Assembly (NCBI GenBank): GCA_048267165.1
Contig: JBLWYD010000012.1
Location: 1-64,000, forward strand
Length of the DNA stretch: 64,000 nucleotides
From: PGYR01 sp048267165
GTDB taxonomy: Bacteria > Bacteroidota > Ignavibacteria > Kapaibacteriales > UBA2268
Reading direction: 5' to 3'
The translations under genes and the position numbers were made by a program. Below, in pieces: positions 1-9,375 of this stretch (position 1 is its first letter; every line of letters begins with the position of its first letter). The notes under the pieces were generated by a model. It was not told the origin of the DNA. It was given only the letters and a program-made list of their open reading frames with translations, and made no database searches.

Positions 1-102
1 CCTCTTGGTTGTTCAGATATTTAACCTGATTAATAATTTACAAATCTAATTATTATAAGAATGCTAATCTAATAGCGGAGTCGAAATCAACTTAACTCAA
101 AC

Positions 103-420
103 TTACTTATCAATTATTGCAATTACAAATATCAAAACAAAGATACTTCCGTATGCTAATACTTCCCATATTCTTACATACTTACTGATTTGTTCATTAG
201 ATAATTTCAATTCAATTTTATTTTCATTTTTTTGACAATTCTTTGCAATAAAGTTAAAGGAAAAAGCAATTGTCGTAAAAATCATAATAAACATAAACGT
301 TCTATCAACTTTTTGACCACTACCATAGCCAGCAAGTCTCCCTATTAAAGCAATAACAAATAGAGACTTAAATAGGAACAGGCCAATGAATTTACTTCTT
401 ACAAAATCATCCTTAGTCAT
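103..420 (-). CDS. Small three-helix membrane protein, unknown function
   Basis: I do not recognise this protein. From the Met codon at 418-420 it is 105 residues with three hydrophobic stretches (around residues 10-32, 43-60 and 83-103) separated by a Lys/Asn-rich loop, so it is probably an inner-membrane protein. A longer reading to 486 adds 22 mostly charged and aromatic residues (YCRLYK-like) that look non-coding; neither start has a convincing ribosome site. It is followed, in the same orientation, by nothing else in the window. Function cannot be assigned. Confidence 0.55.
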   Translation of the reverse strand: MTKDDFVRSKFIGLFLFKSLFVIALIGRLAGYGSGQKVDRTFMFIMIFTTIAFSFNFIAKNCQKNENKIELKLSNEQISKYVRIWEVLAYGSIFVLIFVIAIIDK

Positions 421-524
421 TATAAATTTTTTATAATATCTGTGATGTATAGAAAGCATTTTATATAATCTACAGAAATAGTTCATAGTTTATCAGCTTA
501 ATTCTAAAGATTTAAACACCCCCC

Positions 525-2066
525 TCAACTCAAATCGCCCCAATAGTCGCGATCTAAACTACGGTACTGGATAGCTTCACTTATATGGAGAGAGTTTATG
601 TTAGCATCGCCAGCTAGGTCGGCAATAGTCCGAGAGACTTTTAGTATTCTATCGTAGGCACGAGCGGAAAGTCCTAATCGCTCCATTGCTGTTTGGAGAA
701 GTGATTGCGATGCTGCGTCAAGCTTGCAGTGTTCACGGATTAGCTTGCTACCCATATCTGCATTCTTATATACGTCTCTTTGTCCTTCGAATCGAGCTGA
801 TTGCACAAGTCTTGCTCTTATAACTCGCTCACGAATTGCTTCAGAGGATTCACCTTTTCTTTCGGATGAAAGCTCTTTGTAGTTGACCGCTGGTACATCT
901 ACGTGTATATCTATTCTATCTAACAAAGGGCCAGATATTTTGCTTAGGTATCGTTTTATTTGCTGTGAAGTTGAACTTGATTTGTCTATTGATTCTCCGT
1001 CTGGCGTTGGGTTCATAGAGCATACTAACATAAAGTTAGCAGGGTAATCTATAGTCATTTTAGTACGTGATATGGTGACTTGCTTGTCTTCTAGTGGTTG
1101 TCGCATTACCTCGAGTACATCGCGTTTAAATTCGGGCAACTCATCTAGGAATAGTACCCCATGGTGTGCTAGTGATATCTCACCAGGTCTGATATTAGAC
1201 ACTCCCCCACCGACTAATGCAGCGTTCGATATAGTATGGTGCGGCGAGCGAAACGGACGAGTAGTTATAAGTGCTCTATCTTTGCTCAGCATTCCCGATA
1301 CGGAATGTATTTTAGTAGTTTCTAATGCTTCGTCCAGTGTTAGTGGTGGCATTATGCTTGGTAATCTCTTAGCTATCATCGTCTTCCCACTACCTGGGGG
1401 GCCTATCATAAGTAGATTGTGGCCACCAGCAGCGGCTACTTCCATAGCTCGTTTTACATTTTCTTGACCTTTTACATCGCTAATATCTAACATTGATATA
1501 CTTTGGTCAAATTCGAATATTTTCTTTAGGTCAACTTTTCGTGGTTCTATTTTGAGTTTACCTTGTAGGTATTGGACTGCCTCACGCAAATCTTTAATCG
1601 GGATTACTTCTATCCCCTCTACCATAGCGGCTTCGTCAGCATTTTCTTCGGGTATTAGTATTTGCTTGTACCCAGATTCTTTTGCCATAATAGCTATAGA
1701 AAGTGTACCACGAACTGCACGCAATGAGCCCTCTAATGATAGCTCACCGAGTATCATCTTATCTTTCAGATTCCCTTGGTCTATTACTTTAGTTGAAGCG
1801 AGTATTCCTAGTGCTATTGGTAAATCAAATGCACTACCTTCTTTTCTAACATCGGCTGGTGCTAGATTTATGGTTATTTTTTTCAGAGGGAAAAGATAGT
1901 CAGAATTTTTGATAGCGGCAGAGACTCTTTCGCTTGATTCTTTGACCGAAGAGCTTGGCAACCCGACTATAGTGATTTTGGGTAATTGCGAATCCAAATG
2001 ACATTCTATCTCTACTAGAAACGCATTAATACCAATAACTGACGCAGAAAATAATTGTGAGTACAT
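525..2066 (-). CDS. YifB/ComM-family Mg-chelatase-like AAA+ ATPase
   Basis: A 513-residue AAA+ ATPase of the YifB/ComM family. ComM proteins are hexameric helicases that promote branch migration during recombination of incoming DNA; that role is established for proteobacterial ComM and inferred here. The N-terminal third is the Lon-protease-like domain (GLPSSSVKESSERV, PADVRKEGSAFDLPIA), then Walker A GPPGSGKT near residue 222, Walker B FLDELPEF near 305, and the C-terminal Mg-chelatase domain (LSARAYDRILKVSRTIADL). I start at the ATG at 2064-2066 (MYSQLFSASVIG), which gives the usual family length of about 510; the further 44 upstream residues are Tyr/Ile-rich and overlap the divergent neighbour. 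It stands alone, divergent from the GDPD gene. Confidence 0.93.
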   Translation of the reverse strand: MYSQLFSASVIGINAFLVEIECHLDSQLPKITIVGLPSSSVKESSERVSAAIKNSDYLFPLKKITINLAPADVRKEGSAFDLPIALGILASTKVIDQGNLKDKMILGELSLEGSLRAVRGTLSIAIMAKESGYKQILIPEENADEAAMVEGIEVIPIKDLREAVQYLQGKLKIEPRKVDLKKIFEFDQSISMLDISDVKGQENVKRAMEVAAAGGHNLLMIGPPGSGKTMIAKRLPSIMPPLTLDEALETTKIHSVSGMLSKDRALITTRPFRSPHHTISNAALVGGGVSNIRPGEISLAHHGVLFLDELPEFKRDVLEVMRQPLEDKQVTISRTKMTIDYPANFMLVCSMNPTPDGESIDKSSSTSQQIKRYLSKISGPLLDRIDIHVDVPAVNYKELSSERKGESSEAIRERVIRARLVQSARFEGQRDVYKNADMGSKLIREHCKLDAASQSLLQTAMERLGLSARAYDRILKVSRTIADLAGDANINSLHISEAIQYRSLDRDYWGDLS

Positions 2067-2144
2067 ATATTTTGTTATATTCGATTTCTGATAATGGTTA
2101 ATATAATAATATATTTTCAAATCGATATAATAAATTTGATAAGT

Positions 2145-2903
2145 ATGATTACAATACGCGAATTTGTCCAAAATAATGAAAGATTTATAATAGCTCACAG
2201 AGGTGCATCTGGGACTATGATAGAGAACACTATGCCTGCGTTCGAAAAGGCAGTGGACAATGGTGCAAAGATGCTAGAAGTAGATATTCAAGTATCGAAA
2301 GACAAGATTCCATTCGCCTATCACGATGCTAATCTGAAAAGAATTAATTTAGATAAGGACACTTCAAAGCTTACATCTAATGAGATTTCGGAAATTAATC
2401 TGAATATAGAGGGTGGGGAAGAAGTATATATTCCCAAATTAGATGATATACTTAGATTTAGTAAAAAAAATGAAATTTATCTAATTATAGAGATTAAGAC
2501 TAATGAAGATTGCTCATTCAATACTGAAGATGTAGATGTAATATTAGACAAAGTAAAATCTTTCGGATACGAAGAGAATTGTTTATTCGCTTCATTTTGT
2601 GTGGGGGTAGTTCAGTACATTCGCTCAAAAGATGAGGGGTATAATATAGCATCTATTGCTATGCCAGATAGTACGCCTAAAAAATTACATGCTGAAACGA
2701 AATGCGATGTTTATATATGCTCTATTGAACAGTTGAATGAGTCTGTAGTTACTGAGTGCAACGAACTTGGGGTTTATCTTGGGGTTTACTCTGCTGATGA
2801 TGAGGAGCAGTTGGATACTATATTAAAATTCGGGATAAATGCTATAGTAACAAATTACCCCGAAAGAATTTCTAAATTACTTGCTACCGGGGATAATAGT
2901 TAA
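2145..2903 (+). CDS. Glycerophosphodiester phosphodiesterase family protein
   Basis: A 252-residue GDPD-family TIM-barrel hydrolase that should cleave glycerophosphodiesters to glycerol-3-phosphate and an alcohol. The signature is complete: HRGASG with ENTMPAF (catalytic His and Asn-Glu), then the metal-binding EVDIQ, then the second His in AYHD, and further on EIKT. No signal peptide is visible from the ATG at 2145, so it is predicted cytoplasmic like UgpQ; a longer reading from 2094 adds 17 Ile-rich residues and is less likely because it intrudes into the divergent promoter region. The 3' end overlaps the convergent peptidase gene by 27 bp. The C-terminal barrel end (GINAIVTNYPE) is typical. 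Confidence 0.88.
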   Translation: MITIREFVQNNERFIIAHRGASGTMIENTMPAFEKAVDNGAKMLEVDIQVSKDKIPFAYHDANLKRINLDKDTSKLTSNEISEINLNIEGGEEVYIPKLDDILRFSKKNEIYLIIEIKTNEDCSFNTEDVDVILDKVKSFGYEENCLFASFCVGVVQYIRSKDEGYNIASIAMPDSTPKKLHAETKCDVYICSIEQLNESVVTECNELGVYLGVYSADDEEQLDTILKFGINAIVTNYPERISKLLATGDNS

Positions 2904-5723
2904 ACTAATAACTTTATCGCCTCTTTTAACATCTATTTTATATTTCAAACCAGCTTTTAGGTCAGCTAGTACGTTAGTATAATCGTAGATATTTTTGATT
3001 GATTTATCACCTAAATGAACGATAATATCATCAGCCAAAAGACCAGCTTCGTCAGCAGGGCCACCACTACGTACGCCTGTTAGCTTCACACCTTCTACTT
3101 CTGCTACGTAATCAGGTATAGTGCCTAGATATACTGCGAATCCACGTACATTAGTTTGAGCAGCCATCTCTACTTTCTTATAAGTTATCTCAGTTTTACC
3201 TGACTGTATTTCGTCTATTATCTTAGTAGAAAACTTCGCAATTCTCTCCATTCCTTCTATATTCAGATTCTCAACATCATCTGTAGGTCGGTGGTAGTTG
3301 TCGTGTAGATTAGTAAAAAATGCAATTACCGGAATTCCTTTTTTGTAAAAAGATGTAGCATCAGTAGGTAAATACGGGTCATCAGACACACCGATATTAA
3401 ATCCAGCTATTATGTTTTTCTTTTCTATTAGCTTTCTCCAATTCTCAGCACTGCCAGCGCCTTGCATTGATAGTTCGTTGTCAGTAAGCATACCCACCAT
3501 ATCATAGTTCAAGTATGAATGGAACTTCAATCCTTTTTCTTCTACTTGATCCATAAACTCAGATGAGCCCAGAAGACCTAACTCTTCACCAGACCAGAAA
3601 GCGAACACTAAGTTCTTTTTGATTGCTTTGGGGTTATCTTTTTTCAGTTGAGCATAATACTCTGCTAACTCCATTACTACAGTTGTACCCGAAGCATTAT
3701 CATCAGCACCATTGTGTATATTGTGGACAGCGTCGCCATCAGCTAGTGAGCCGCCTTCGCCATAGCCAAGGTGATCATAGTGCCCACCCATTACTACATA
3801 TTCGTCAGAATTTTCAGCATATACAACTCCAACTATATTATTATCAGTTGATTGTACTTTCTCTACGTAGTAGTTACCATTTATTTCCATCTTTGGGTCG
3901 AATGAGCTCTTTTCGTGTGGATTGTAAATATCTACTTTATCTTTGATTTTATTGAAATCGGTGTCGAGTAATTTACCTGCAGCAGCTTCTGTTATTTCAG
4001 CTAGGAACATACCAGATTTGATATTCATACGAACATCTTTCGGTTTTGAAATCTTCGCTCTTTCAGAAATGAAGATAATACCAACAGCACCGAGTTCACG
4101 AGCTGTTAGTGTCTTGTACATACGTGATGAGTAACGTGTCAGTGCTTTCTGTTGCTCTTCATCTAGGTTAGAGGGCATATCGTCAAGCACCATTATAAAC
4201 TTGTTTTTTACGTCTAAGTCAGCATAAGAATTCATCTGAAAATCGGAATCATCAGAAGTCTTTATACCGAAACCAGCGAATATCAAACTTCCACCAAAGT
4301 TTCCATTATCTGTAGAAGCAAGAGGCATAAAATCATCTCCAACAACTAATTTATTTTCTTTTCCAGAAGTACTAATTGTTGTTAAATTATTATCCGCTTT
4401 AGGTATTTCTATATCAGAAGTATATTCGAAAGGAACTCTAAGGTCATCAAAACCTTTAAGTGGTTGTAAGTCAAATTGCTTCAAATCTGAAACTATGAAA
4501 TCGGCAGCTAGGCGAATTCCCTCACTACCAGTGAATCTACCTTCTAGTTCATCACTACTTAAGTATTTTACCTTAGCTTCTATTTCTTCCGCATTGATAG
4601 CACCAGTATTAGTTACTTTCTTTTTACTTTCTCTTTTAGGTGCATTTTTCAAAGCTTCTAGTGCCGCTTTGTGTTTCCAATTAGACATGAATAGTTGAGC
4701 TTTACCGTTAGTAGTTCTACCACTAGTCCATACTAGCTTGTCACCTTCTGGGTGGAATACAGGTAATCCATCGAAACCATCAGTATTAGTTACTCTAACG
4801 GGCTCTTTAGCACCCATTTTATCAACTATAAATACTTCGAAATTACCGTACCCATATTTGTTAGAAGCAAACGCAATATACTCACCACTAGGGTGAAAAT
4901 ATGGCGCCCAAGACATAGACTCGAAACTAGTGATTTGTCTTAAATCAGAGCCGTCTAGGTTCATAGTGAATACATCAGCTTGGTGCCCGTCTGGAGTGAA
5001 TCTTCTCCATATTACTTTCTTACCATCTGGGGAGAAGAAAGGACCACCGTCATAACCAGGGTTATCGGTCAATCGCTTTACATTACTACCGTCTGCATCC
5101 ATTATATATAATTCGCAGAAGTAAGATGGGTCAAACTCTAATTGCTTCTGATCTTTTTCGCTCAACTTTGTGTTATATCCACTTCGATTAGAAGCGAAAA
5201 GAATTTTCGTACCATCGGGAGAGAATGAAGCTTCCGCGTCATACCCCTTCTCTTTGGTTAACTGTTTTGGGTTTTTACCATCGAAATCAGCTGAGAATAC
5301 GTCCATAGTTTCATCATAGTCCCAAGCGTATCTTCGCTTAGTGCTTGAAGCTCTCAAGTCAAATTCTTCTTTTTGTTTTGCCTTAGCTTTAGGGTCTAGG
5401 TGAGTTGAGCTATATAGCACTTTGCCCTTATCATCTTTTTGGATGAATGCACAAGTAGTCTTACCCGTTCCATTCGATACTTGGTTTATATCGCCAGTCT
5501 CGAAGTCAAGCATAAATATCTGGTAGAATGGGTTGTCGTCTATTCTCTCACTTTGGAAAATTAAGTATCTCCCATCTTGGGAGAAATATCCTTCACCTGA
5601 GCGTGCACCTTCGAACATTAGCTGTCTAGGGTTAGTCATAAAATCTGACTCTTTTGGCTCTTCTTTGGCAGTTAAACTGAACGATAAAAATGCTAATAGA
5701 GCAATTCTAATTATGTTTTTCAT
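2877..5723 (-). CDS. Secreted M28-family metallopeptidase with PD40 propeller, PA and PDZ domains
   Basis: A 948-residue exported multidomain peptidase. A signal peptide (MKNIIRIALLAFLSFSLTA) is followed by repeated TolB/PD40 propeller blades (residues about 30-360; recurrent FSPDG and FHPSG motifs), a protease-associated insert (about 470-600), the M28 zinc aminopeptidase domain, and a C-terminal PDZ domain (about 860-945). The zinc/catalytic set is visible: GGHYDHLG (His), HNGADDNASGT (Asp), WSGEELGLLGS (Glu-Glu), NYDMVGM (Asp) and DNYHRPTDD (His). The ATG at 5721-5723 is chosen over one 7 codons upstream because GAGAAAAG precedes it and the signal peptide then starts correctly. Likely a periplasmic or surface aminopeptidase for peptide nutrition; the substrate is unknown. 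Confidence 0.92.
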   Translation of the reverse strand: MKNIIRIALLAFLSFSLTAKEEPKESDFMTNPRQLMFEGARSGEGYFSQDGRYLIFQSERIDDNPFYQIFMLDFETGDINQVSNGTGKTTCAFIQKDDKGKVLYSSTHLDPKAKAKQKEEFDLRASSTKRRYAWDYDETMDVFSADFDGKNPKQLTKEKGYDAEASFSPDGTKILFASNRSGYNTKLSEKDQKQLEFDPSYFCELYIMDADGSNVKRLTDNPGYDGGPFFSPDGKKVIWRRFTPDGHQADVFTMNLDGSDLRQITSFESMSWAPYFHPSGEYIAFASNKYGYGNFEVFIVDKMGAKEPVRVTNTDGFDGLPVFHPEGDKLVWTSGRTTNGKAQLFMSNWKHKAALEALKNAPKRESKKKVTNTGAINAEEIEAKVKYLSSDELEGRFTGSEGIRLAADFIVSDLKQFDLQPLKGFDDLRVPFEYTSDIEIPKADNNLTTISTSGKENKLVVGDDFMPLASTDNGNFGGSLIFAGFGIKTSDDSDFQMNSYADLDVKNKFIMVLDDMPSNLDEEQQKALTRYSSRMYKTLTARELGAVGIIFISERAKISKPKDVRMNIKSGMFLAEITEAAAGKLLDTDFNKIKDKVDIYNPHEKSSFDPKMEINGNYYVEKVQSTDNNIVGVVYAENSDEYVVMGGHYDHLGYGEGGSLADGDAVHNIHNGADDNASGTTVVMELAEYYAQLKKDNPKAIKKNLVFAFWSGEELGLLGSSEFMDQVEEKGLKFHSYLNYDMVGMLTDNELSMQGAGSAENWRKLIEKKNIIAGFNIGVSDDPYLPTDATSFYKKGIPVIAFFTNLHDNYHRPTDDVENLNIEGMERIAKFSTKIIDEIQSGKTEITYKKVEMAAQTNVRGFAVYLGTIPDYVAEVEGVKLTGVRSGGPADEAGLLADDIIVHLGDKSIKNIYDYTNVLADLKAGLKYKIDVKRGDKVISLTIIPGSK

Positions 5724-5848
5724 ATCTTTTCTCAATAATGTCAATTCGTTTCTTACTAAACTATCAAATAATACTTTTATTATAAACTACATTGGGTACA
5801 CACAACTAAATTAAATACTTTTTAGTCTTTTTTAAGTAATTGAACATC

Positions 5849-5866
5849 ACCCACACATAGAACACA
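5849..5866 (+). promoter_or_regulatory. Upstream element shared by the two DUF4856 genes, copy 1
   Basis: ACCCACACATAGAACACA, 90 bp before the first DUF4856 gene. The copy at 7106-7123 matches at 16 of 18 positions and sits at a similar distance (about 73 bp) from the second gene. Both are followed by a similar A/G-rich stretch (GGATAAGA / AGATAAGA). A shared regulator-binding or promoter element is inferred; alternatively it is simply left over from gene duplication. Confidence 0.4.
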
Positions 5867-5955
5867 GAAATAGGATAAGAATAGTCGTAGTTAAATACCT
5901 TCATTAAGTTTGTCCCTATATAAATCAACAAATAGAAATATTACAGGAAATTATA

Positions 5956-7038
5956 ATGAAGAGAATAGTATTATTAATGATGGCGATGAGCATACTTTTT
6001 ATCTCGTGTAGTGATGATAGTTCGACTAATCCGGATACAAAAGATTACACAGTGCCAGAGACTTATAACTTTGACAATGTGGATTACTCAGGACAAACAT
6101 CAAGGTTAGATATGATTGAAGAAATGGATGCCTTAATTCAAGATGCTAAAACAAATGGTACTTACATAGATAACGCTAAATTAACTTTAATGCTATTCAA
6201 CGATGATAATCCATTCACATCTACTGAATTGAACGAAAGTGGTAAAGACATTTACTCGAAAATTGATCCAAGTAAAACATCATTCTTTACTGATTTGATA
6301 ACTGACATGGGAACCATAACAACTACAGATGTTGCTGAAGATGGCAAAGGTGGTTTAGTTACTTCTGCTGATGGTTTGAAATCTTACTTAGTAAATGCTA
6401 AAGGTTGGGATTATGGAGAAATCTTAGAAAAAGGACTAATGGGAGCATTGATGTTCCATCAAGTAGTTGGCTATACTAGTGAAGATAAAATTGGAGCTGC
6501 TGTTGATAATAAAACAGTTACAGAAGGCAAAGGAACTCCTATGCAACATCATTGGGACGAAGCTTTCGGTTACTTTGGTGCGACTAAAGATTTTCCTAAA
6601 GTTACTGATGGTATTGGTTTTGTAGCAAAATATGCAAACGGTAGAAATGCTTTAGTTGGTTTGAATGACATGCTTATGAAAAATGGTTACCTAAAAGGTA
6701 GAGCTGCAATTAATAATAATGATGATGACGCCAAGTGGGAAGCTGTAAAAGAGATTAGAAAAGGTTGGGAATTAACATTTGTAACAACTGCTATTCATTA
6801 CTTGAATGCAGCAAAAGATAATTACACTGATGACGCAATGAGAACTCATACTTTATCAGAATGCTATGGTTTCCTTTGGTCAATCCAATTCAACCCTGAA
6901 AAGAATGGTACTTATTATCAAGAAGCATTAGCTAAATTGGGCGATAATTTCTGGACAATTACTATAGCTGATATAGATGCTGCAAAAGCGATATTAGCTA
7001 ATGGTTATGGTCTTGAAGATGTTGCGAATGATTTATAA
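5956..7038 (+). CDS. DUF4856 lipoprotein (first tandem copy)
   Basis: A 360-residue lipoprotein of the DUF4856 family, found mainly in Bacteroidota. The lipobox FISC places the lipidated Cys at residue 18, followed by SDDSS. Family features are the opening PETYNFDNVDYSGQ, the conserved central block GTPMQHHWDEAFGYFGAT, and the C-terminal Trp-rich segment FLWSIQFNP. The His/Asp/Glu content of the central motif (QHHWDE) would suit metal binding, but no function is established for the family. It precedes a second DUF4856 gene, an imelysin, an HTTM protein and a FecA-like receptor, so a periplasmic role in metal (probably iron) capture is inferred. It has its own 3' hairpin. Confidence 0.85.
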   Translation: MKRIVLLMMAMSILFISCSDDSSTNPDTKDYTVPETYNFDNVDYSGQTSRLDMIEEMDALIQDAKTNGTYIDNAKLTLMLFNDDNPFTSTELNESGKDIYSKIDPSKTSFFTDLITDMGTITTTDVAEDGKGGLVTSADGLKSYLVNAKGWDYGEILEKGLMGALMFHQVVGYTSEDKIGAAVDNKTVTEGKGTPMQHHWDEAFGYFGATKDFPKVTDGIGFVAKYANGRNALVGLNDMLMKNGYLKGRAAINNNDDDAKWEAVKEIRKGWELTFVTTAIHYLNAAKDNYTDDAMRTHTLSECYGFLWSIQFNPEKNGTYYQEALAKLGDNFWTITIADIDAAKAILANGYGLEDVANDL

Positions 7039-7067
7039 AAAACATAAACATTTGATATTTTGAAAGG

Positions 7068-7103
7068 AAGAGGGCTAATGTTAAATCATAGTCCTCTTTT
7101 TTT
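7068..7103 (+). terminator. Intrinsic terminator after first DUF4856 gene
   Basis: AAGAGGGCT pairs with AGTCCTCTT (9 bp with one G-U pair, 13-nt loop) followed by a run of T. It separates the first DUF4856 gene from the second, implying that the four downstream genes have their own promoter or are expressed by partial readthrough. Confidence 0.8.
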
Positions 7104-7105
7104 AT

Positions 7106-7123
7106 ACCCACACAAAGTACACA
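7106..7123 (+). promoter_or_regulatory. Upstream element shared by the two DUF4856 genes, copy 2
   Basis: ACCCACACAAAGTACACA, immediately after the terminator and 73 bp before the second DUF4856 gene; 16 of 18 bases match the element at 5849-5866. It is a candidate shared control site for the uptake genes. Confidence 0.4.
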
Positions 7124-7196
7124 CGATAAAGATAAGATTTATGTTAAAAATGTTATATTGTAAATTAGCAAAACAATAAAAAGCAAAAGGTACATT

Positions 7197-8294
7197 ATGA
7201 AAAAAATGATATTATTTCTATCTGTTTTAAGCCTATTATTTATGTCATGTAGTGATGATAAGATTATAGAGCCCGACCCAGATCCAGACCCTAAGACCTA
7301 CGAAATACCTGAGACTTATAATTTTGACAATGTAAGCTTTAGTCGTCAATTAGTACAGATGGAAATGCTGGAAGAAATGAAGAGCTTGATAACTAGTGCG
7401 ATATCTGATAAAGTAGCTATTAGCGGAGGTGTATTAAAAAGTATGTATTATAATACGGGAACTCCTTTTGTAAATCCAGATTTGAACTCTAGTAAAGAAA
7501 GTTTGTATCTAGAAACTGACGAATTAAGAACATCATTCATCGAGTTTTATTTCGCAGATATTAACAATGCCTCAACAACAAGAGCTGCGGCGAACAACAA
7601 GAAAGGGATTCTAGTTACAAAAGATGAATCTCAAACATTCTTGGTTGACTCTGTTGGTAAAGAGTACCTTCAGATGATAGAGAAAGGGTTGTTGGGAGCA
7701 TTATTCTATTATCAAGTGGCTCAAGTGTTTACATCTGACGATAAAATTGGTGATAAAGTAGATAATAAAACTGTAGTAGAAGGCGAAGGTACTCAGATGC
7801 AACACAACTGGGATCAAGCCTTTGGATATTTTGGTGCTACGCTTGATTTCCCAAAATCTAATAGTGGATTAAAATATGTAGCTAAATTATCAAACGATAT
7901 AGACGAACTACTAAATACAAATAAACTGTTAATGAAAGAAGGATTTCTAAAAGGAAGAGCAGCTATTAATAATGATGATGTTAAAGGAAAAAATGAAGCC
8001 GTGGCAAGCATCCGTAAGAATTGGGAATTAGTTCTAGCTGCAACTGCTCTTCACCATCTTAAGAAAGCTAAAGCAGACTTCGATGATACTGCTCTAAAGC
8101 ATCACCACCTGACTGCCGCATGGATTCACCTTTGGTCAATACAGTACAACCCTCAGAGCAACGGATTCTTCTACGAAGATGCTCTAGCAGAAATAGGTAC
8201 AAACTTTTGGAATACTATGCCTGAGGATGTTGACAAAGCAATAGAAGTATTAGTAAAAGCATATAAACTAGAGAGCGTTAAAGATGCCCTTTAA
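7197..8294 (+). CDS. DUF4856 lipoprotein (second tandem copy)
   Basis: A 365-residue DUF4856 lipoprotein, paralogous to the preceding gene: the same lipobox (FMSC, Cys18), PETYNFDNVSFSRQ opening, GTQMQHNWDQAFGYFGAT core and HLWSIQYNP C-terminal motif. The core His-His of the first copy is His-Asn here, so the two may differ in ligand or metal preference. A short Asp-Pro linker follows the lipidated Cys. Its stop overlaps the imelysin start by 11 nt, which ties it to the downstream imelysin-HTTM-receptor operon as the first gene. Function is inferred from context only. Confidence 0.86.
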   Translation: MKKMILFLSVLSLLFMSCSDDKIIEPDPDPDPKTYEIPETYNFDNVSFSRQLVQMEMLEEMKSLITSAISDKVAISGGVLKSMYYNTGTPFVNPDLNSSKESLYLETDELRTSFIEFYFADINNASTTRAAANNKKGILVTKDESQTFLVDSVGKEYLQMIEKGLLGALFYYQVAQVFTSDDKIGDKVDNKTVVEGEGTQMQHNWDQAFGYFGATLDFPKSNSGLKYVAKLSNDIDELLNTNKLLMKEGFLKGRAAINNDDVKGKNEAVASIRKNWELVLAATALHHLKKAKADFDDTALKHHHLTAAWIHLWSIQYNPQSNGFFYEDALAEIGTNFWNTMPEDVDKAIEVLVKAYKLESVKDAL

Positions 8295-9375
8295 AAAACT
8301 TATTTTATTTATGCTACTTTTCACTTTTTCATTGTCTTGCAGTGATGATAATGGTGGAAACCCCAAAGTAGAGATTGATAAAAAAGCTTTATTGACAAAC
8401 TATGCAGATAACTTGATAATCCCTGCATTCGAAGACTTATATTTGAAATCTAATACTATGAATGAAAGATTCATAGAATTGAAAGCTGAATATTCTGAGC
8501 AAAAATTCAACAAAGTACGTCAGGCATTTTCTGATTTACGTAATAGCTGGCAGTTTTGCTCGGCTTATGGGTTCGGCCCTGCGGAAGAAGTAGTATTACG
8601 ACAAGCGCTTAATACTTTCCCAACTGACACGATTAGAATAAAATCGAATATAGAATCAGGTAGTTATTCATTGGTTACATCTTCAAACTTCAAAGCGAAG
8701 GGTTTCCCAGCTTTGGATTATTTACTTTATAATGTAGATAGTCAAACTCAAGAAACAGTATTTACTGATGTTAAAGTGCTTCAGTATCTAGAAGATGTAA
8801 TAAATGATATAAAAACTAATATAGATTATGTTAGAAATGGATGGCAAACTTATAGAGATATCTTCGTCTCTAAAACAGGTAATGATGCTGGTAGCTCTCT
8901 CTCATTATTTATTAATGAGTTTGTAAAAGATTACGAAATAGCAAAAAGGGCGAAATTAGGTTTCCCTTTAGGAATTTCATTGAGTGATGTGTTACCTTAT
9001 CATTTCGAGGCTCCTTATTCTTTGAATTCTTCTAGAATACTAGGGTTTAATTTAAAATCTTACAGAGCGATACTATTGGGGCCAAAGAACAACGATTTGA
9101 CTAAAACAGATAATCTATACGAATATTTGAGTGAGCTATCTGCAACTAGGAATGACGCATTATTAGCAGATGTTATACTGGCGGAATTCGATGAGACAAC
9201 CACTCTAATGAATAAAATGGATATACCATTCAGAAAATCACTTGAACTACCTTCTGAAAAAGCGAAGATAGAAGCAATCTATAAGAATATGCAAGAAAGT
9301 GTTGTATTGCTAAAAACAGATATGGTTTCTGCTATGGGGATACTAATCAACTATCAAGATAATGACGGCGATTAA
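8284..9375 (+). CDS. Imelysin-family (M75-like) lipoprotein
   Basis: A 363-residue imelysin-like lipoprotein (lipobox FSLSC, Cys19) predicted to be mostly helical and periplasm-facing. Recognisable family segments are SWQFCSAYGFGPAEE (residues 88-102), KGFPALDYLLYN (139-150) and the late KGDMVSAMGI-like helix. Imelysins such as IrpA and the EfeO domain participate in iron uptake and carry a GxHxxE motif; here the equivalent position reads GFPALD, so His and Glu are replaced by Pro and Asp. Translational overlap with the genes on both sides (11 and 14 nt) indicates a coupled operon. Iron-related binding is inferred from the family and from the FecA-like receptor downstream. Confidence 0.88.
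   Translation: MPFKKLILFMLLFTFSLSCSDDNGGNPKVEIDKKALLTNYADNLIIPAFEDLYLKSNTMNERFIELKAEYSEQKFNKVRQAFSDLRNSWQFCSAYGFGPAEEVVLRQALNTFPTDTIRIKSNIESGSYSLVTSSNFKAKGFPALDYLLYNVDSQTQETVFTDVKVLQYLEDVINDIKTNIDYVRNGWQTYRDIFVSKTGNDAGSSLSLFINEFVKDYEIAKRAKLGFPLGISLSDVLPYHFEAPYSLNSSRILGFNLKSYRAILLGPKNNDLTKTDNLYEYLSELSATRNDALLADVILAEFDETTTLMNKMDIPFRKSLELPSEKAKIEAIYKNMQESVVLLKTDMVSAMGILINYQDNDGD

Noticed and set aside
1072..1899. Plus-strand frames of 131 and 115 codons
   Set aside because: Antisense to the AAA+ ATPase, including its Walker motifs; no ribosome site or family motif.
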